Source of the DNA: JAQXGO01 sp045592445
GTDB lineage: Bacteria > Bacillota > Clostridia > UMGS1883 > UMGS1540
Length of the DNA stretch: 19,499 nucleotides
Assembly: GCA_045592445.1 (NCBI GenBank)
Contig: JAZNUV010000035.1
Span: 1-19,499, forward strand
Direction of reading: 5' to 3'
In this document: piece after piece, positions 1 through 7,179 of the stretch
Layout of the letters: the number at the start of each line of letters is the position of its first letter
Numbering within the stretch: position 1 is the first letter of the stretch
Position numbers and translations under genes: made by a program
Notes under the pieces: model-generated
The model's input: only the letters and a program-made list of their open reading frames with translations
The model's database searches: none
Told to the model about the DNA's origin: nothing

Positions 1-2119
1 CAAGTACGATGGTAGCCTTTACAATCTGTCCTCTGACTTCATCGGGAACAGGAGTGATTGCACATTCCAAAACATATGGAAGTTCCATGATAACGCTTTC
101 GATTTCAAAAGGTCCGATGCGATAACCGGATGATTTGATAACATCGTCGATTCTGCCCACATACCAAAGGTATCCGTCTTCGTCCATTGTTGCCTGATCA
201 CCTGTATGATAGTATCCGTCATGCCATACTTCGTTTGTCTTTTCTTCGTCAAGGTAATAACCTATAAAGAGACCGCAACGCACTTCATCTTTAACTCTGA
301 TGCAGATTTCGCCCGTATCTCCGGTCTTGCATTCGTTTCCGTCAGGATCAAGGACAACTACATCATACAAAGGACTCGGTCTGCCCATTGAACCGATTTT
401 CGGTGTTGAGCCAACAAAGTTTGCGATAGAAAGCGTAGTTTCTGTCTGACCAAAGCCTTCCATGATGGTAAGTCCTGTTGCTTTCTTGAACTGATTGAAT
501 ACTTCAGGATTTAATGCTTCGCCGGCTGTTGTTGCATATTCAATAGAAGAAAGGTCGTACTTTGACAAATCTTCTTTTATAAAGAAACGATACATTGTAG
601 GCGGTGCGCAGAATGTTGTGATATGGTATTTAGCAAACATCGGTAAGATATCTTCCGAATGGAATCTGTCAAAGTCATATGTGAACTGTGCTGCTTCGCA
701 GAGCCATTGTCCGTACAGCTTACCCCAAAGAGCTTTACCCCAACCTGTATCAGAAATTGTGAAGTGAAGTCCGTCAGGATTTACATTATGCCAATGCTTT
801 GCAGTCGGATAATGTCCGAGAGCGTATTTGTATGAGTGTGTTGCGATTCTCGGATATCCTGTTGTTCCTGACGTGAAGAGCATCAGCATCGGATCGTTAC
901 CGCAAGGTGTATTTTCTGTGCGATCAAAGTGTGTACTGAAGCGTTCCATTTCAACATTGAAATCGTGCCAACCTTCTTTTTCACCACCGACCAATACTTT
1001 AACCATATCGGGATAATTTGCTGCTGCTTTTTCTGCTTCAACAGATACATTGCCGTCTGCAGTACAAACAACAGCTTTTACTTTTGCTGCTTTATATCTG
1101 TAATCAAAATCGTGTTCTACAAGCTGATTGGTTGCAGGGATTGCAATAGCACCGATTTTATGAAGTGCAAGCATTGAGAACCAGAACTGATAATGTCTTT
1201 TCAGTACAAGCATTACCGTATCGCCTTTTTTGATGCCGAGTGATTCAAAGTAGTTTGCAGTCTTTGCAGAATACTTTTTCATATCGCTGAAAGTAAATTT
1301 TCGGTCTGTCTTATCATTTGCAACCCACATCATAGCCAATTTTTCAGGATTCTTTTCGGCGATAGCATCCACACAGTCAAATGCGAAGTTGAATGTATCT
1401 GCATTCTTGAATTTGATACCGCTAAATACACCGTTTTCATCGTAAAATGATTCGATAAACTTATCTGCAACTGTTTCTGATTTCATTTTTTGAGTTGCAA
1501 CTTTTGCCGCAATCATCGGCGCTTCTGGGTATTCCTCTCCAACCGTTCCGTCGTGCGGATTCAATACAACTGCATGGAACTCACAACCGCCCTCTGAAAC
1601 TGCAACCATGCCGTGCGGAATGAGGCTGTTATAGAAAATAGAATCTCCTTCGTGAAGGACATCTACATGATTTCCGACCTGAACTTTGAGCGAGCCTTTT
1701 ACGATAACATCAAATTCCTGACCATTGTGAGAATTGAGCTGAATCGGCGCATTCTGTTCTTCTTCAAGATAAGGAAACTTAACAAGAAATGGCTCTGCCA
1801 GTTTTTCTCTGAACTTAGGTGCAAGGTTATTATATTCTACGCCGTGTTTCTTTACGATTTTAAGTCCTTCGCCTTTTCTTGTGATAGCAAAGGAGGTAAG
1901 AGTTGTACTTGTGCCTTCAAGCAAATCTACAACTTCAACTCCACAAGCCTTTGCACATTTGTAGATGAAAGTGAAGCTGAAATCTGTTTCGCCTTTTTCT
2001 AAAATCTTATAATCTTCCGCTGACACACCACAAAGCTTTGCAAGCTCTTCTTGTGTGTATCCTTTTGCTTCGCGCAGGTCTTTGATTCTGCCTGCAACTT
2101 CCTTCAAACTGTAATCCAT
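1..2119 (-). CDS. XRE-cupin-acyl-CoA synthetase fusion (AMP-forming), 3' end beyond window
   Basis: The ORF is open from ATG 2119 to the left edge (706 codons, no stop). An AAAGGAG site lies about 9 nt before the ATG. Residues 1-65 form an XRE-type helix-turn-helix (GYTQEELAKLCGVS). Residues about 105-190 form a cupin barrel (NSHNGQEFDVIVKG, then IPHGM). From about residue 215 on it is an ANL-family acyl/acetyl-CoA synthetase: phosphate-binding motif LFTSGTTGYPR at 414-424, GFGQTET, YHTGD, and hinge region GRIDDVIKSSGYRIGPFEIE near 660. The domain resembles medium-chain/acetyl-CoA synthetases, which adenylate a carboxylic acid and transfer it to CoA. The C-terminal catalytic lysine lies off the window. 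XRE-cupin modules are normally free-standing regulators, so the fusion suggests autoregulation or ligand sensing (inference). The leader is a T-box with an apparent Ile specifier, which points to a substrate on an isoleucine route. Substrate identity is not readable from sequence. Confidence 0.9.
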   Translation of the reverse strand, partial: MDYSLKEVAGRIKDLREAKGYTQEELAKLCGVSAEDYKILEKGETDFSFTFIYKCAKACGVEVVDLLEGTSTTLTSFAITRKGEGLKIVKKHGVEYNNLAPKFREKLAEPFLVKFPYLEEEQNAPIQLNSHNGQEFDVIVKGSLKVQVGNHVDVLHEGDSIFYNSLIPHGMVAVSEGGCEFHAVVLNPHDGTVGEEYPEAPMIAAKVATQKMKSETVADKFIESFYDENGVFSGIKFKNADTFNFAFDCVDAIAEKNPEKLAMMWVANDKTDRKFTFSDMKKYSAKTANYFESLGIKKGDTVMLVLKRHYQFWFSMLALHKIGAIAIPATNQLVEHDFDYRYKAAKVKAVVCTADGNVSVEAEKAAANYPDMVKVLVGGEKEGWHDFNVEMERFSTHFDRTENTPCGNDPMLMLFTSGTTGYPRIATHSYKYALGHYPTAKHWHNVNPDGLHFTISDTGWGKALWGKLYGQWLCEAAQFTYDFDRFHSEDILPMFAKYHITTFCAPPTMYRFFIKEDLSKYDLSSIEYATTAGEALNPEVFNQFKKATGLTIMEGFGQTETTLSIANFVGSTPKIGSMGRPSPLYDVVVLDPDGNECKTGDTGEICIRVKDEVRCGLFIGYYLDEEKTNEVWHDGYYHTGDQATMDEDGYLWYVGRIDDVIKSSGYRIGPFEIESVIMELPYVLECAITPVPDEVRGQIVKATIVL

Positions 2120-2180
2120 TGTTTTTGTCTCCTTTCGATTTTTGACAAATTTGATATTTGGTTACAAATTTGAATAAAAC

Positions 2181-2216
2181 AAAAAACTCGCCTCAAATAT
2201 AACTTTGAGACGAGTT
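2181..2216 (-). terminator. T-box attenuator terminator, Ile leader
   Basis: A 13-bp stem (AACTCGTCTCAAA against TTTGAGGCGAGTT, one wobble) has a 6-nt loop and runs into TTTTTT on the minus strand. Its 5' arm contains CGTCTCAAA, the same bases that form the 3' arm of the antiterminator, so the two structures exclude each other. Confidence 0.93.
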
Positions 2217-2464
2217 ATAATAACCCGCGGTACCACTCAAATTACGAAATATAAATATCCCGTCACTCACCGAGCTCAAACAAGCCCTTTGCCTTTACGC
2301 AGCATTACGGAAGGAGTCTACTAAGCTTTGCTTTTCGGTCCTCCAACTCAGAGGTGATAAGTCATTGGAAAGCTCCACCATTGCCTTGCACCAACCGGCA
2401 ACTCTCTCTAGGTTTTGCAATCCGACCGTCCTCGTCATAGTCATTTTTTGTGATATTCAAATTT
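2181..2464 (-). promoter_or_regulatory. T-box riboswitch, apparent Ile (AUC) specifier
   Basis: The T-box core (GAGTGGTACCGCGGG) is at 2238-2224. The antiterminator folds as TTTGAG:CTCAAA, a TGGTACC bulge, then GCG:CGT. The bulge TGGT would pair with ACCA, matching an A discriminator base, as expected for tRNA-Ile. Stem I shows the AGAGAG bulge and a TTGCC/GGCAA hairpin with a GGTTGGTG apical loop. Pairing ATTG:CAAT, GTC:GAC and GAGG:CCTC leaves a specifier loop TTATCA. By the layout GAA-specifier-A-stem this puts AUC (Ile) at 2358-2356, followed by A. Uncharged tRNA-Ile would favour the antiterminator and switch on the downstream ligase. The T-box identity is certain. The specifier is a hand-folded reading. 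Confidence 0.93.
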
Positions 2465-2470
2465 AAAATC

Positions 2471-2499
2471 ATTATAATACTTAAAATCTATTTTGTCAA
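2471..2499 (-). promoter_or_regulatory. Sigma-A promoter for the Ile T-box transcript
   Basis: The -35 TTGACA (2499-2494) and -10 TATAAT (2476-2471) are both perfect consensus with a 17-bp spacer. Transcription should start near 2464. A consensus promoter fits a leader whose control is by attenuation. The 84 bp between here and the CLC stop (2500-2583) contain no gene and no convincing terminator. Confidence 0.9.
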
Positions 2500-2583
2500 T
2501 AGTTTTTTTGAAAAAATTTAAATTATTCTCTAATTCTGTCTAAGTTACGATTGTTCTTCTTAACATCCTATGACAGGAGATCA

Positions 2584-3834
2584 TCATTGTACGGTGCTAT
2601 TTTCAAACACATCATCTGTTTTAGAATATACGATTTTTTGACTTTTGTATAAACTGAAACTCCCACTCATTCTGTAACACACACTGACAGCAACGACAAA
2701 TAGCAGGATTCCACTAACACCAAACACTTCTATGGAAAGAAAAATTGAAGCCAACGGACAGTTTGTTACACCGCAAAAAAGTGCAACAAAACCAATTGCC
2801 GCCGCCAAAGATGCATCAAGTCCAACCAGCGCCGCAAAGGCGGCACCAAACGTAGCACCGATAAAAAAAGTCGGTACAATTTCGCCGCCCTTAAAGCCAG
2901 CTGAAATTGTAATTGCCGTAAAAATAATTTTCAGCAAAGGGGCTTCATATTTTGCAGTACCCGCAATTGCACGACCGATCACATCCATACCCGCACCATT
3001 ATAATCAAACGTCCCTAAAACAAAGGTTAAAACCACAATGAGTGCGCCACCAAAAAGTGCACGATAATATATATTTTTAATATATTTTGCCATAATCTCT
3101 TCGCATTTTTCCAGACAGAAACAAAAGAGAATACTCAAAAGCGCACAAAGCAATGCAAGAACAATGATTTTTAAGACAATTTCCCATGTGAATATGCCAA
3201 AATCTATACCGCCAAAACGCACAGGACTGATATGAAAAAGTGTAGCAATATGAGATGCTGTTACAGAAGATATAACACACGGGAACAAGCCCGTATAGCG
3301 AATTGCACCTACATTTGTGACCTCAAGAGAAAAGATAGCAGCGGTAAGCGGTGTCCCAAAAAGTGCCGCGAAAACTGCGCTCATCCCCGTCATAACAATC
3401 ATATGCAAGTCATTCTTTTTAAGATGAAATACCTTCCCTAGGTTGTAACCGATGCTCCCACCCAGTTGAAGTGCCGCGCCTTCTCGCCCTGCAGAACCGC
3501 CCAAGAAATGTGTAATGACAGTACTCATAAAAATAAGCGGAAGCATGGCAATGGGTATATTACGATCCTCTCTGACGGCCTCGATTACACAATTTGTATC
3601 AAGCTTTCCATTATTTTGAAACAATTTGTACATAGCAGCAATCACGACGCCGCCTATTGGAAGTAAGATAATCAAGTAAATATACTTTTCGCGAAGTTCC
3701 GTCACGTAGTCAATACTGTGGTGAAAAACGCTGCCGATTATGCCACCAACAATGCCAACTACCAAAGCAATACATAGCCATTTTACAAATGCGTAAACAG
3801 ACGTCTTTATATCACTGACTTTTGTGTTTTTCAA
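2584..3834 (-). CDS. CLC-family anion channel/antiporter
   Basis: This is a multi-spanning membrane protein of 416 aa from the proposed start. CLC hallmarks are GGSAGREGAALQLGG (the G-R/K-E-G gating-glutamate motif), GFKGGEIVPTFFIGATFG (the GxFxP-like segment) and TNCPLASIFLSIEVFG. It has no cytoplasmic CBS domains. I chose the TTG at 3834 because AGGAGA sits 7 nt upstream. The longer frame opens with GTG at 3921 inside the preceding gene and has no Shine-Dalgarno site. The GREG and GGE..P variants recall the fluoride/proton antiporter branch of CLC proteins rather than classical chloride channels, but I see no fluoride riboswitch, so the ion is unassigned. It begins 28 nt after the upstream fusion gene, so it is probably co-transcribed under the Leu T-box. 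Two stop codons occur in tandem. Confidence 0.88.
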   Translation of the reverse strand: MKNTKVSDIKTSVYAFVKWLCIALVVGIVGGIIGSVFHHSIDYVTELREKYIYLIILLPIGGVVIAAMYKLFQNNGKLDTNCVIEAVREDRNIPIAMLPLIFMSTVITHFLGGSAGREGAALQLGGSIGYNLGKVFHLKKNDLHMIVMTGMSAVFAALFGTPLTAAIFSLEVTNVGAIRYTGLFPCVISSVTASHIATLFHISPVRFGGIDFGIFTWEIVLKIIVLALLCALLSILFCFCLEKCEEIMAKYIKNIYYRALFGGALIVVLTFVLGTFDYNGAGMDVIGRAIAGTAKYEAPLLKIIFTAITISAGFKGGEIVPTFFIGATFGAAFAALVGLDASLAAAIGFVALFCGVTNCPLASIFLSIEVFGVSGILLFVVAVSVCYRMSGSFSLYKSQKIVYSKTDDVFENSTVQ

Positions 3835-3862
3835 AATCCCATCTCCTGTTTTTAACTGTTTT

Positions 3863-6382
3863 TTATGCAGTTTCAATCTTGCTTGCTTCTCCAAGTCCAA
3901 GTAATTCAACTGCTTCCTCACGCATTTTATATTTTAATATTTTACCTGCCGCATTCATCGGGAAGGAAACAACGAAAGTAATATAACGCGGCACTTTATG
4001 CTTTGCAAGATTTGCCATGATAAAGGAACGAAGCTCCTCCTCTGTCAGGGTTTCATCCTTTTTAATCACGCATGCCATGATTTCCTCACCATACGCCTTG
4101 TCCGGCACACCAATCACCTGCACATCCTGTACCTTCGGATGCGTATAAATAAAGTCCTCAATTTCCTTCGGATAAATGTTTTCACCACCACGGATAATCA
4201 TATCTTTGATACGCCCCGTAATCTTGTAATACCCGTTTTCGTCGCATCGCGCAAGGTCCCCTGTATGCAGCCAACCGTCCGCATCAATTGCTGCTGCAGT
4301 TGCTTCGGGCATCTTATAATAGCCCTTCATGATATTGTAGCCGCGTGCAACAAATTCCCCGTCCGTATTGGGCGGCAAGTCCTCGCCCGTTTCCGGATCA
4401 ACAATCTTACATTCAACACCAAATATCGCCGCACCAACCGTGTTGACGCGTGTCTCAATCGAGTCCGTCGTTTTACTCATTGTGCAGCCTGGCGATGCCT
4501 CTGTTTGCCCGTATGTAATGCAAATTTCATCCATATGCATTTTTTGAATAACATCTTCCATGACCTTAATCGGGCATGGGCTACCTGCCATAATACCTGT
4601 ACGCATATGTGAAAAATCTGTCTTTTCAAAATCCGGATGGCCAAGCATTGCAATAAACATGGTCGGCACACCATGGAACGCCGTAATCTTTTCACTATTT
4701 ATGCATGCCAATCCCTTTGAAGGAGAAAATGCCGGAATCGGGCACATCGTGACACCATGTGTCATAGACGCAGTCATCGCGAGTACCATGCCAAAGCAAT
4801 GGAACATCGGAACTTGTATCATCATTTTATCTGCCGTCGACAAATCCATGCAGTCACCAATTGCCTTACCGTTGTTTACAACGTTATAATGCGTGAGCAT
4901 TACACCTTTCGGGAATCCCGTTGTGCCCGATGTGTACTGCATGTTACACACATCATGCTTATGAATGGATGCGGCACGACGCCACACTTCTTCAATCGGT
5001 ACTGTATCAGCAAGGCGCATTGCCTCTTCCCAAGTACGGCATCCATTTTGCTTGGAATCCACCGTAATAACATTCCGCAGAAATGGCAGCCGTTTTGCAT
5101 AAAGCGGTTTTCCTTCTTCGAGTGTCTCCAGCTCAGGGCAAAGTTCTTTTATAATGCCCACATAATCGGAATCCTTATATCCATCCACCATAACAAGTGT
5201 ATGCGTATCAGATTGCCGTAAAAGGTATTCCGCCTCATAGATTTTATATGCTGTATTGACTGTTACCAAAACAGCGCCAATTTTAGTGGTTGCCCAAAAT
5301 GTTATGTACCAAGCAGGTACGTTGGTTGCCCAGATTGCAACATGATCTCCACGTTTTACACCCATCGCAATCAGCGCACGTGCAAACGTATCCACATCAT
5401 CACGGAATTCCGCGTACGTACGTGTATAATCAAGTGTAGTATACCGAAACGCACATCTGTCCGGAAACTCTTCCACCATGCGATCCAAAACCTGCGGGAA
5501 CGTCAAATCAATCAGCATATTTTTACGCCAAACATATTTTCCCGTACCCCGTTCATTGTCATAGAGCATGCCGTTTCCAGTACCATCTTGCGTATGCGAA
5601 CCCATAAAATTCACAAACTGCGGAAAAACAATGTCAGCATCCATTAAATCCGGTGCCCATTGTTTAATCCACTCCAAAGATACAAAGCCTTCGTAATTGA
5701 TTGAACGCAGCGCAAGCAACATATCATCAAGTGGCAAGTCGCCTTCACCTAATATTTTATATACCGTTTTCCCATCCGAAATTACAGAGTCTTTAATATG
5801 CACATGTTTTATGTATGCGCCCAGATTCTGTAAGGTCTTTTCCGGTTTTTCATGAAAATAACGATACGGATGGTGCATATCCCATAAAGCACCTATATAA
5901 TCACTCTGTACACGATCCAAAAGTGCACGGAGGCGTTCCGTATCTCCATAAGCACCGGAAGTTTCCAAAAGAATCGTAACATTTTTTTCTTCTGCATACG
6001 GAATCAATTCCATAAGTTCATTATAAACAACATCGTCATCCACTACACTCTTTGGTGCTGCTGTTTCTTCAACTAAAACACGGACATAGGGTGTGCCGAT
6101 TGCAAATGCAGTATCGATATAGCCTAAGATTTCCTTTCGATTTTCGGCCTTTTTCTCTACGTCGTTCAAACAGCATCCCGTGGAAAGACACGGCACACCA
6201 AGTCTCATTGTACGTAGACGTTTCGCTGTTTCCTCACATTTATCAGGTGCAAAAGGCGAGCGAACATTTTCACTGTCGATCTGCCGCACCTCAATGCCTT
6301 GAAATCCCAAATCTTTTGCCATGATGCATATATCTTTAAAGCTATAATTTGGGCATCCCAGTGTTGAAAAAGCTATTTTCAT
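3863..6382 (-). CDS. TIM-barrel isomerase fused to acyl-CoA synthetase
   Basis: This is one uninterrupted 839-aa frame. ATG 6382 is chosen because AAAGGAG lies about 7 nt upstream. Extending the frame 38 codons to 6496 would run into the T-box terminator. Residues 1-270 form a xylose-isomerase-like TIM barrel (MKIAFSTLGCPNYSF) with metal-ligand positions apparently intact: LLETSG, WDMHHPYRY, HVHIKD and SLEW. After a linker, residues about 300-835 are an acyl-CoA synthetase with YTSGTTGFPKG near 484, YGQTEASPG, GWLHTGD, GRIKDMIIRGGENIYPKE, and a C-terminal AAGKILKYKMR carrying the usual catalytic lysine. Both halves look complete and catalytically competent. Isomerase substrate and acyl substrate cannot be read from sequence. 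Control by a leucine-type T-box suggests that isovalerate or a related leucine precursor acid is activated (inference). The CLC transporter gene follows 28 nt later. Confidence 0.92.
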   Translation of the reverse strand: MKIAFSTLGCPNYSFKDICIMAKDLGFQGIEVRQIDSENVRSPFAPDKCEETAKRLRTMRLGVPCLSTGCCLNDVEKKAENRKEILGYIDTAFAIGTPYVRVLVEETAAPKSVVDDDVVYNELMELIPYAEEKNVTILLETSGAYGDTERLRALLDRVQSDYIGALWDMHHPYRYFHEKPEKTLQNLGAYIKHVHIKDSVISDGKTVYKILGEGDLPLDDMLLALRSINYEGFVSLEWIKQWAPDLMDADIVFPQFVNFMGSHTQDGTGNGMLYDNERGTGKYVWRKNMLIDLTFPQVLDRMVEEFPDRCAFRYTTLDYTRTYAEFRDDVDTFARALIAMGVKRGDHVAIWATNVPAWYITFWATTKIGAVLVTVNTAYKIYEAEYLLRQSDTHTLVMVDGYKDSDYVGIIKELCPELETLEEGKPLYAKRLPFLRNVITVDSKQNGCRTWEEAMRLADTVPIEEVWRRAASIHKHDVCNMQYTSGTTGFPKGVMLTHYNVVNNGKAIGDCMDLSTADKMMIQVPMFHCFGMVLAMTASMTHGVTMCPIPAFSPSKGLACINSEKITAFHGVPTMFIAMLGHPDFEKTDFSHMRTGIMAGSPCPIKVMEDVIQKMHMDEICITYGQTEASPGCTMSKTTDSIETRVNTVGAAIFGVECKIVDPETGEDLPPNTDGEFVARGYNIMKGYYKMPEATAAAIDADGWLHTGDLARCDENGYYKITGRIKDMIIRGGENIYPKEIEDFIYTHPKVQDVQVIGVPDKAYGEEIMACVIKKDETLTEEELRSFIMANLAKHKVPRYITFVVSFPMNAAGKILKYKMREEAVELLGLGEASKIETA

Positions 6383-6404
6383 ATCAATACTCCTTTCTTT
6401 CATA

Positions 6405-6450
6405 AACAAAAAAGCCTTCATCTCTTTGTAATCAACAAAGAGACGAAAGC
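6405..6450 (-). terminator. T-box attenuator terminator, Leu leader
   Basis: A 15-bp stem (GCTTTCGTCTCTTTG against CAAAGAGATGAAGGC, with wobble) and 7-nt loop run into TTTTTGTTT on the minus strand. The 5' arm CGTCTCTTT is also the 3' arm of the antiterminator. Confidence 0.93.
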
Positions 6451-6684
6451 AATTAAACTTCCGCGGTACCACTCTTTTTGGCACTGATGTGCCCACTCAT
6501 CGGCATCTTACAAATGCCTACCCTGATAACGGTGGGAATCCGGTAACACCTACTAAATACAATAATTATGTTCAGTGTACTGCTCCGAGGCGAGCGCGGA
6601 ACATAACACACACCGTTTCACAGCAACCAACGGCTCTCTGAAGTGTAATTTATGCACCTTTTTCCTCATCATCGCATTTGATTT
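6405..6684 (-). promoter_or_regulatory. T-box riboswitch, apparent Leu (CUC) specifier
   Basis: The T-box core (GAGTGGTACCGCGG) is at 6474-6461. The antiterminator folds as AAAGAG:CTCTTT, a TGGTACC bulge and GCG:CGT. TGGT is complementary to ACCA, matching an A discriminator base as in tRNA-Leu. Stem I has a GATGA K-turn strand, the AGAGAG bulge, and a CCGTT/AACGG hairpin with a GGTTGCTGTG apical loop. Pairing GGTGCATAA:TTATGTTCC and GAGG:CCTC leaves GCG-CTC-G on the 3' side of the specifier loop, so CUC (Leu) at 6594-6592 is the apparent specifier, followed by a purine. It would switch on the fusion gene, and probably the CLC gene, when tRNA-Leu is uncharged. Confidence 0.93.
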
Positions 6685-6690
6685 TATTTT

Positions 6691-6719
6691 AGTATAGCAT
6701 ATCTTTTTTTATTTGTCAA
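6691..6719 (-). promoter_or_regulatory. Sigma-A promoter for the Leu T-box transcript
   Basis: TTGACA (6719-6714), a 17-bp spacer and TATACT (6696-6691) predict a start near 6684. The -35 box lies inside the last codons of the VanZ-like gene, so that gene and the T-box leader are directly abutted with no room for a separate terminator. Confidence 0.88.
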
Positions 6720-7179
6720 TCAATTTTTTCGAATTTTTACTTTTTGAATTTGCGAACAAAAACCAAACTGTCACACCGATTGTAACGCCGATTGAATCAA
6801 TTAAAATATCTGAAAATCTACCCGCTCTTCCCTCTACAAAAATTTGATGTATTTCGTCGCTCACAGCATAAAGCATAGAGAAACACCATGCATAAAACCA
6901 CGCATGTTGTTTGATGCAAAATGATGAAAGTGCAAGCAATACAAGCATACTCAAAATCATGTATAGCACAACATGTGCGCTCTTTCGTACAATCGTTGTT
7001 AAATTTTCCGCAAATTCTGTTTCTGCTAATTCAGGAAAGAATATTTTCAAAACAGATAAAACAACGCCTTCCACCTTATCACTTGATACCGTGGACTCTT
7101 TTGCCGGCTGTGCGGAAAATGCAAAAATCACGCCCATCCACAAAAGTAATAGCAATATACATCCAATTTTCTTATACAT
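6709..7179 (-). CDS. VanZ-like membrane protein
   Basis: This 156-aa protein begins MYKKIGCILLLLLWMGV, a first membrane helix, and is followed by further hydrophobic segments. The family hallmark is clear near the C-terminus: SDEIHQIFVEGRAGRFSDILIDSIG (D-E-x-H-Q ... G-R ... D-x-x-x-D-x-x-G). VanZ of enterococci confers low-level teicoplanin resistance, but most chromosomal homologues have no known role, so resistance should not be assumed. The start at 7179 overlaps the end of alr by 8 nt, implying translational coupling. An in-frame ATG at 7221 would add 14 residues inside alr and is less likely because it moves the membrane helix away from the N-terminus. Confidence 0.85.
   Translation of the reverse strand: MYKKIGCILLLLLWMGVIFAFSAQPAKESTVSSDKVEGVVLSVLKIFFPELAETEFAENLTTIVRKSAHVVLYMILSMLVLLALSSFCIKQHAWFYAWCFSMLYAVSDEIHQIFVEGRAGRFSDILIDSIGVTIGVTVWFLFANSKSKNSKKLIDK

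Noticed and set aside
929..2002. Several plus-strand frames of 80-130 codons in the first 2 kb
   Set aside because: The minus strand is continuously open with clear ligase, cupin and HTH motifs; these are shadows.
2517..2583. Possible terminator after the CLC gene
   Set aside because: Only a 4-bp TCCT/AGGA hairpin without an adjacent T-run is visible, too weak to call.
3835..3921. An upstream GTG start for the CLC gene
   Set aside because: There is no Shine-Dalgarno site there, and the TTG at 3834 has AGGAGA at the right spacing.
3998..4612. A 204-codon plus-strand open frame
   Set aside because: It lies antisense within the acyl-CoA synthetase half of the fusion gene, has no ribosome site or recognisable protein character, and is explained by codon bias on the other strand.
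6383..6496. A 38-residue N-terminal extension of the isomerase-ligase fusion
   Set aside because: It runs through the T-box terminator and core, and a strong ribosome site favours ATG 6382.
6709..7179. VanZ-like gene as a glycopeptide resistance determinant
   Set aside because: No vanA/vanH/vanX-type genes are nearby, and VanZ-domain proteins are widespread in chromosomes without resistance.
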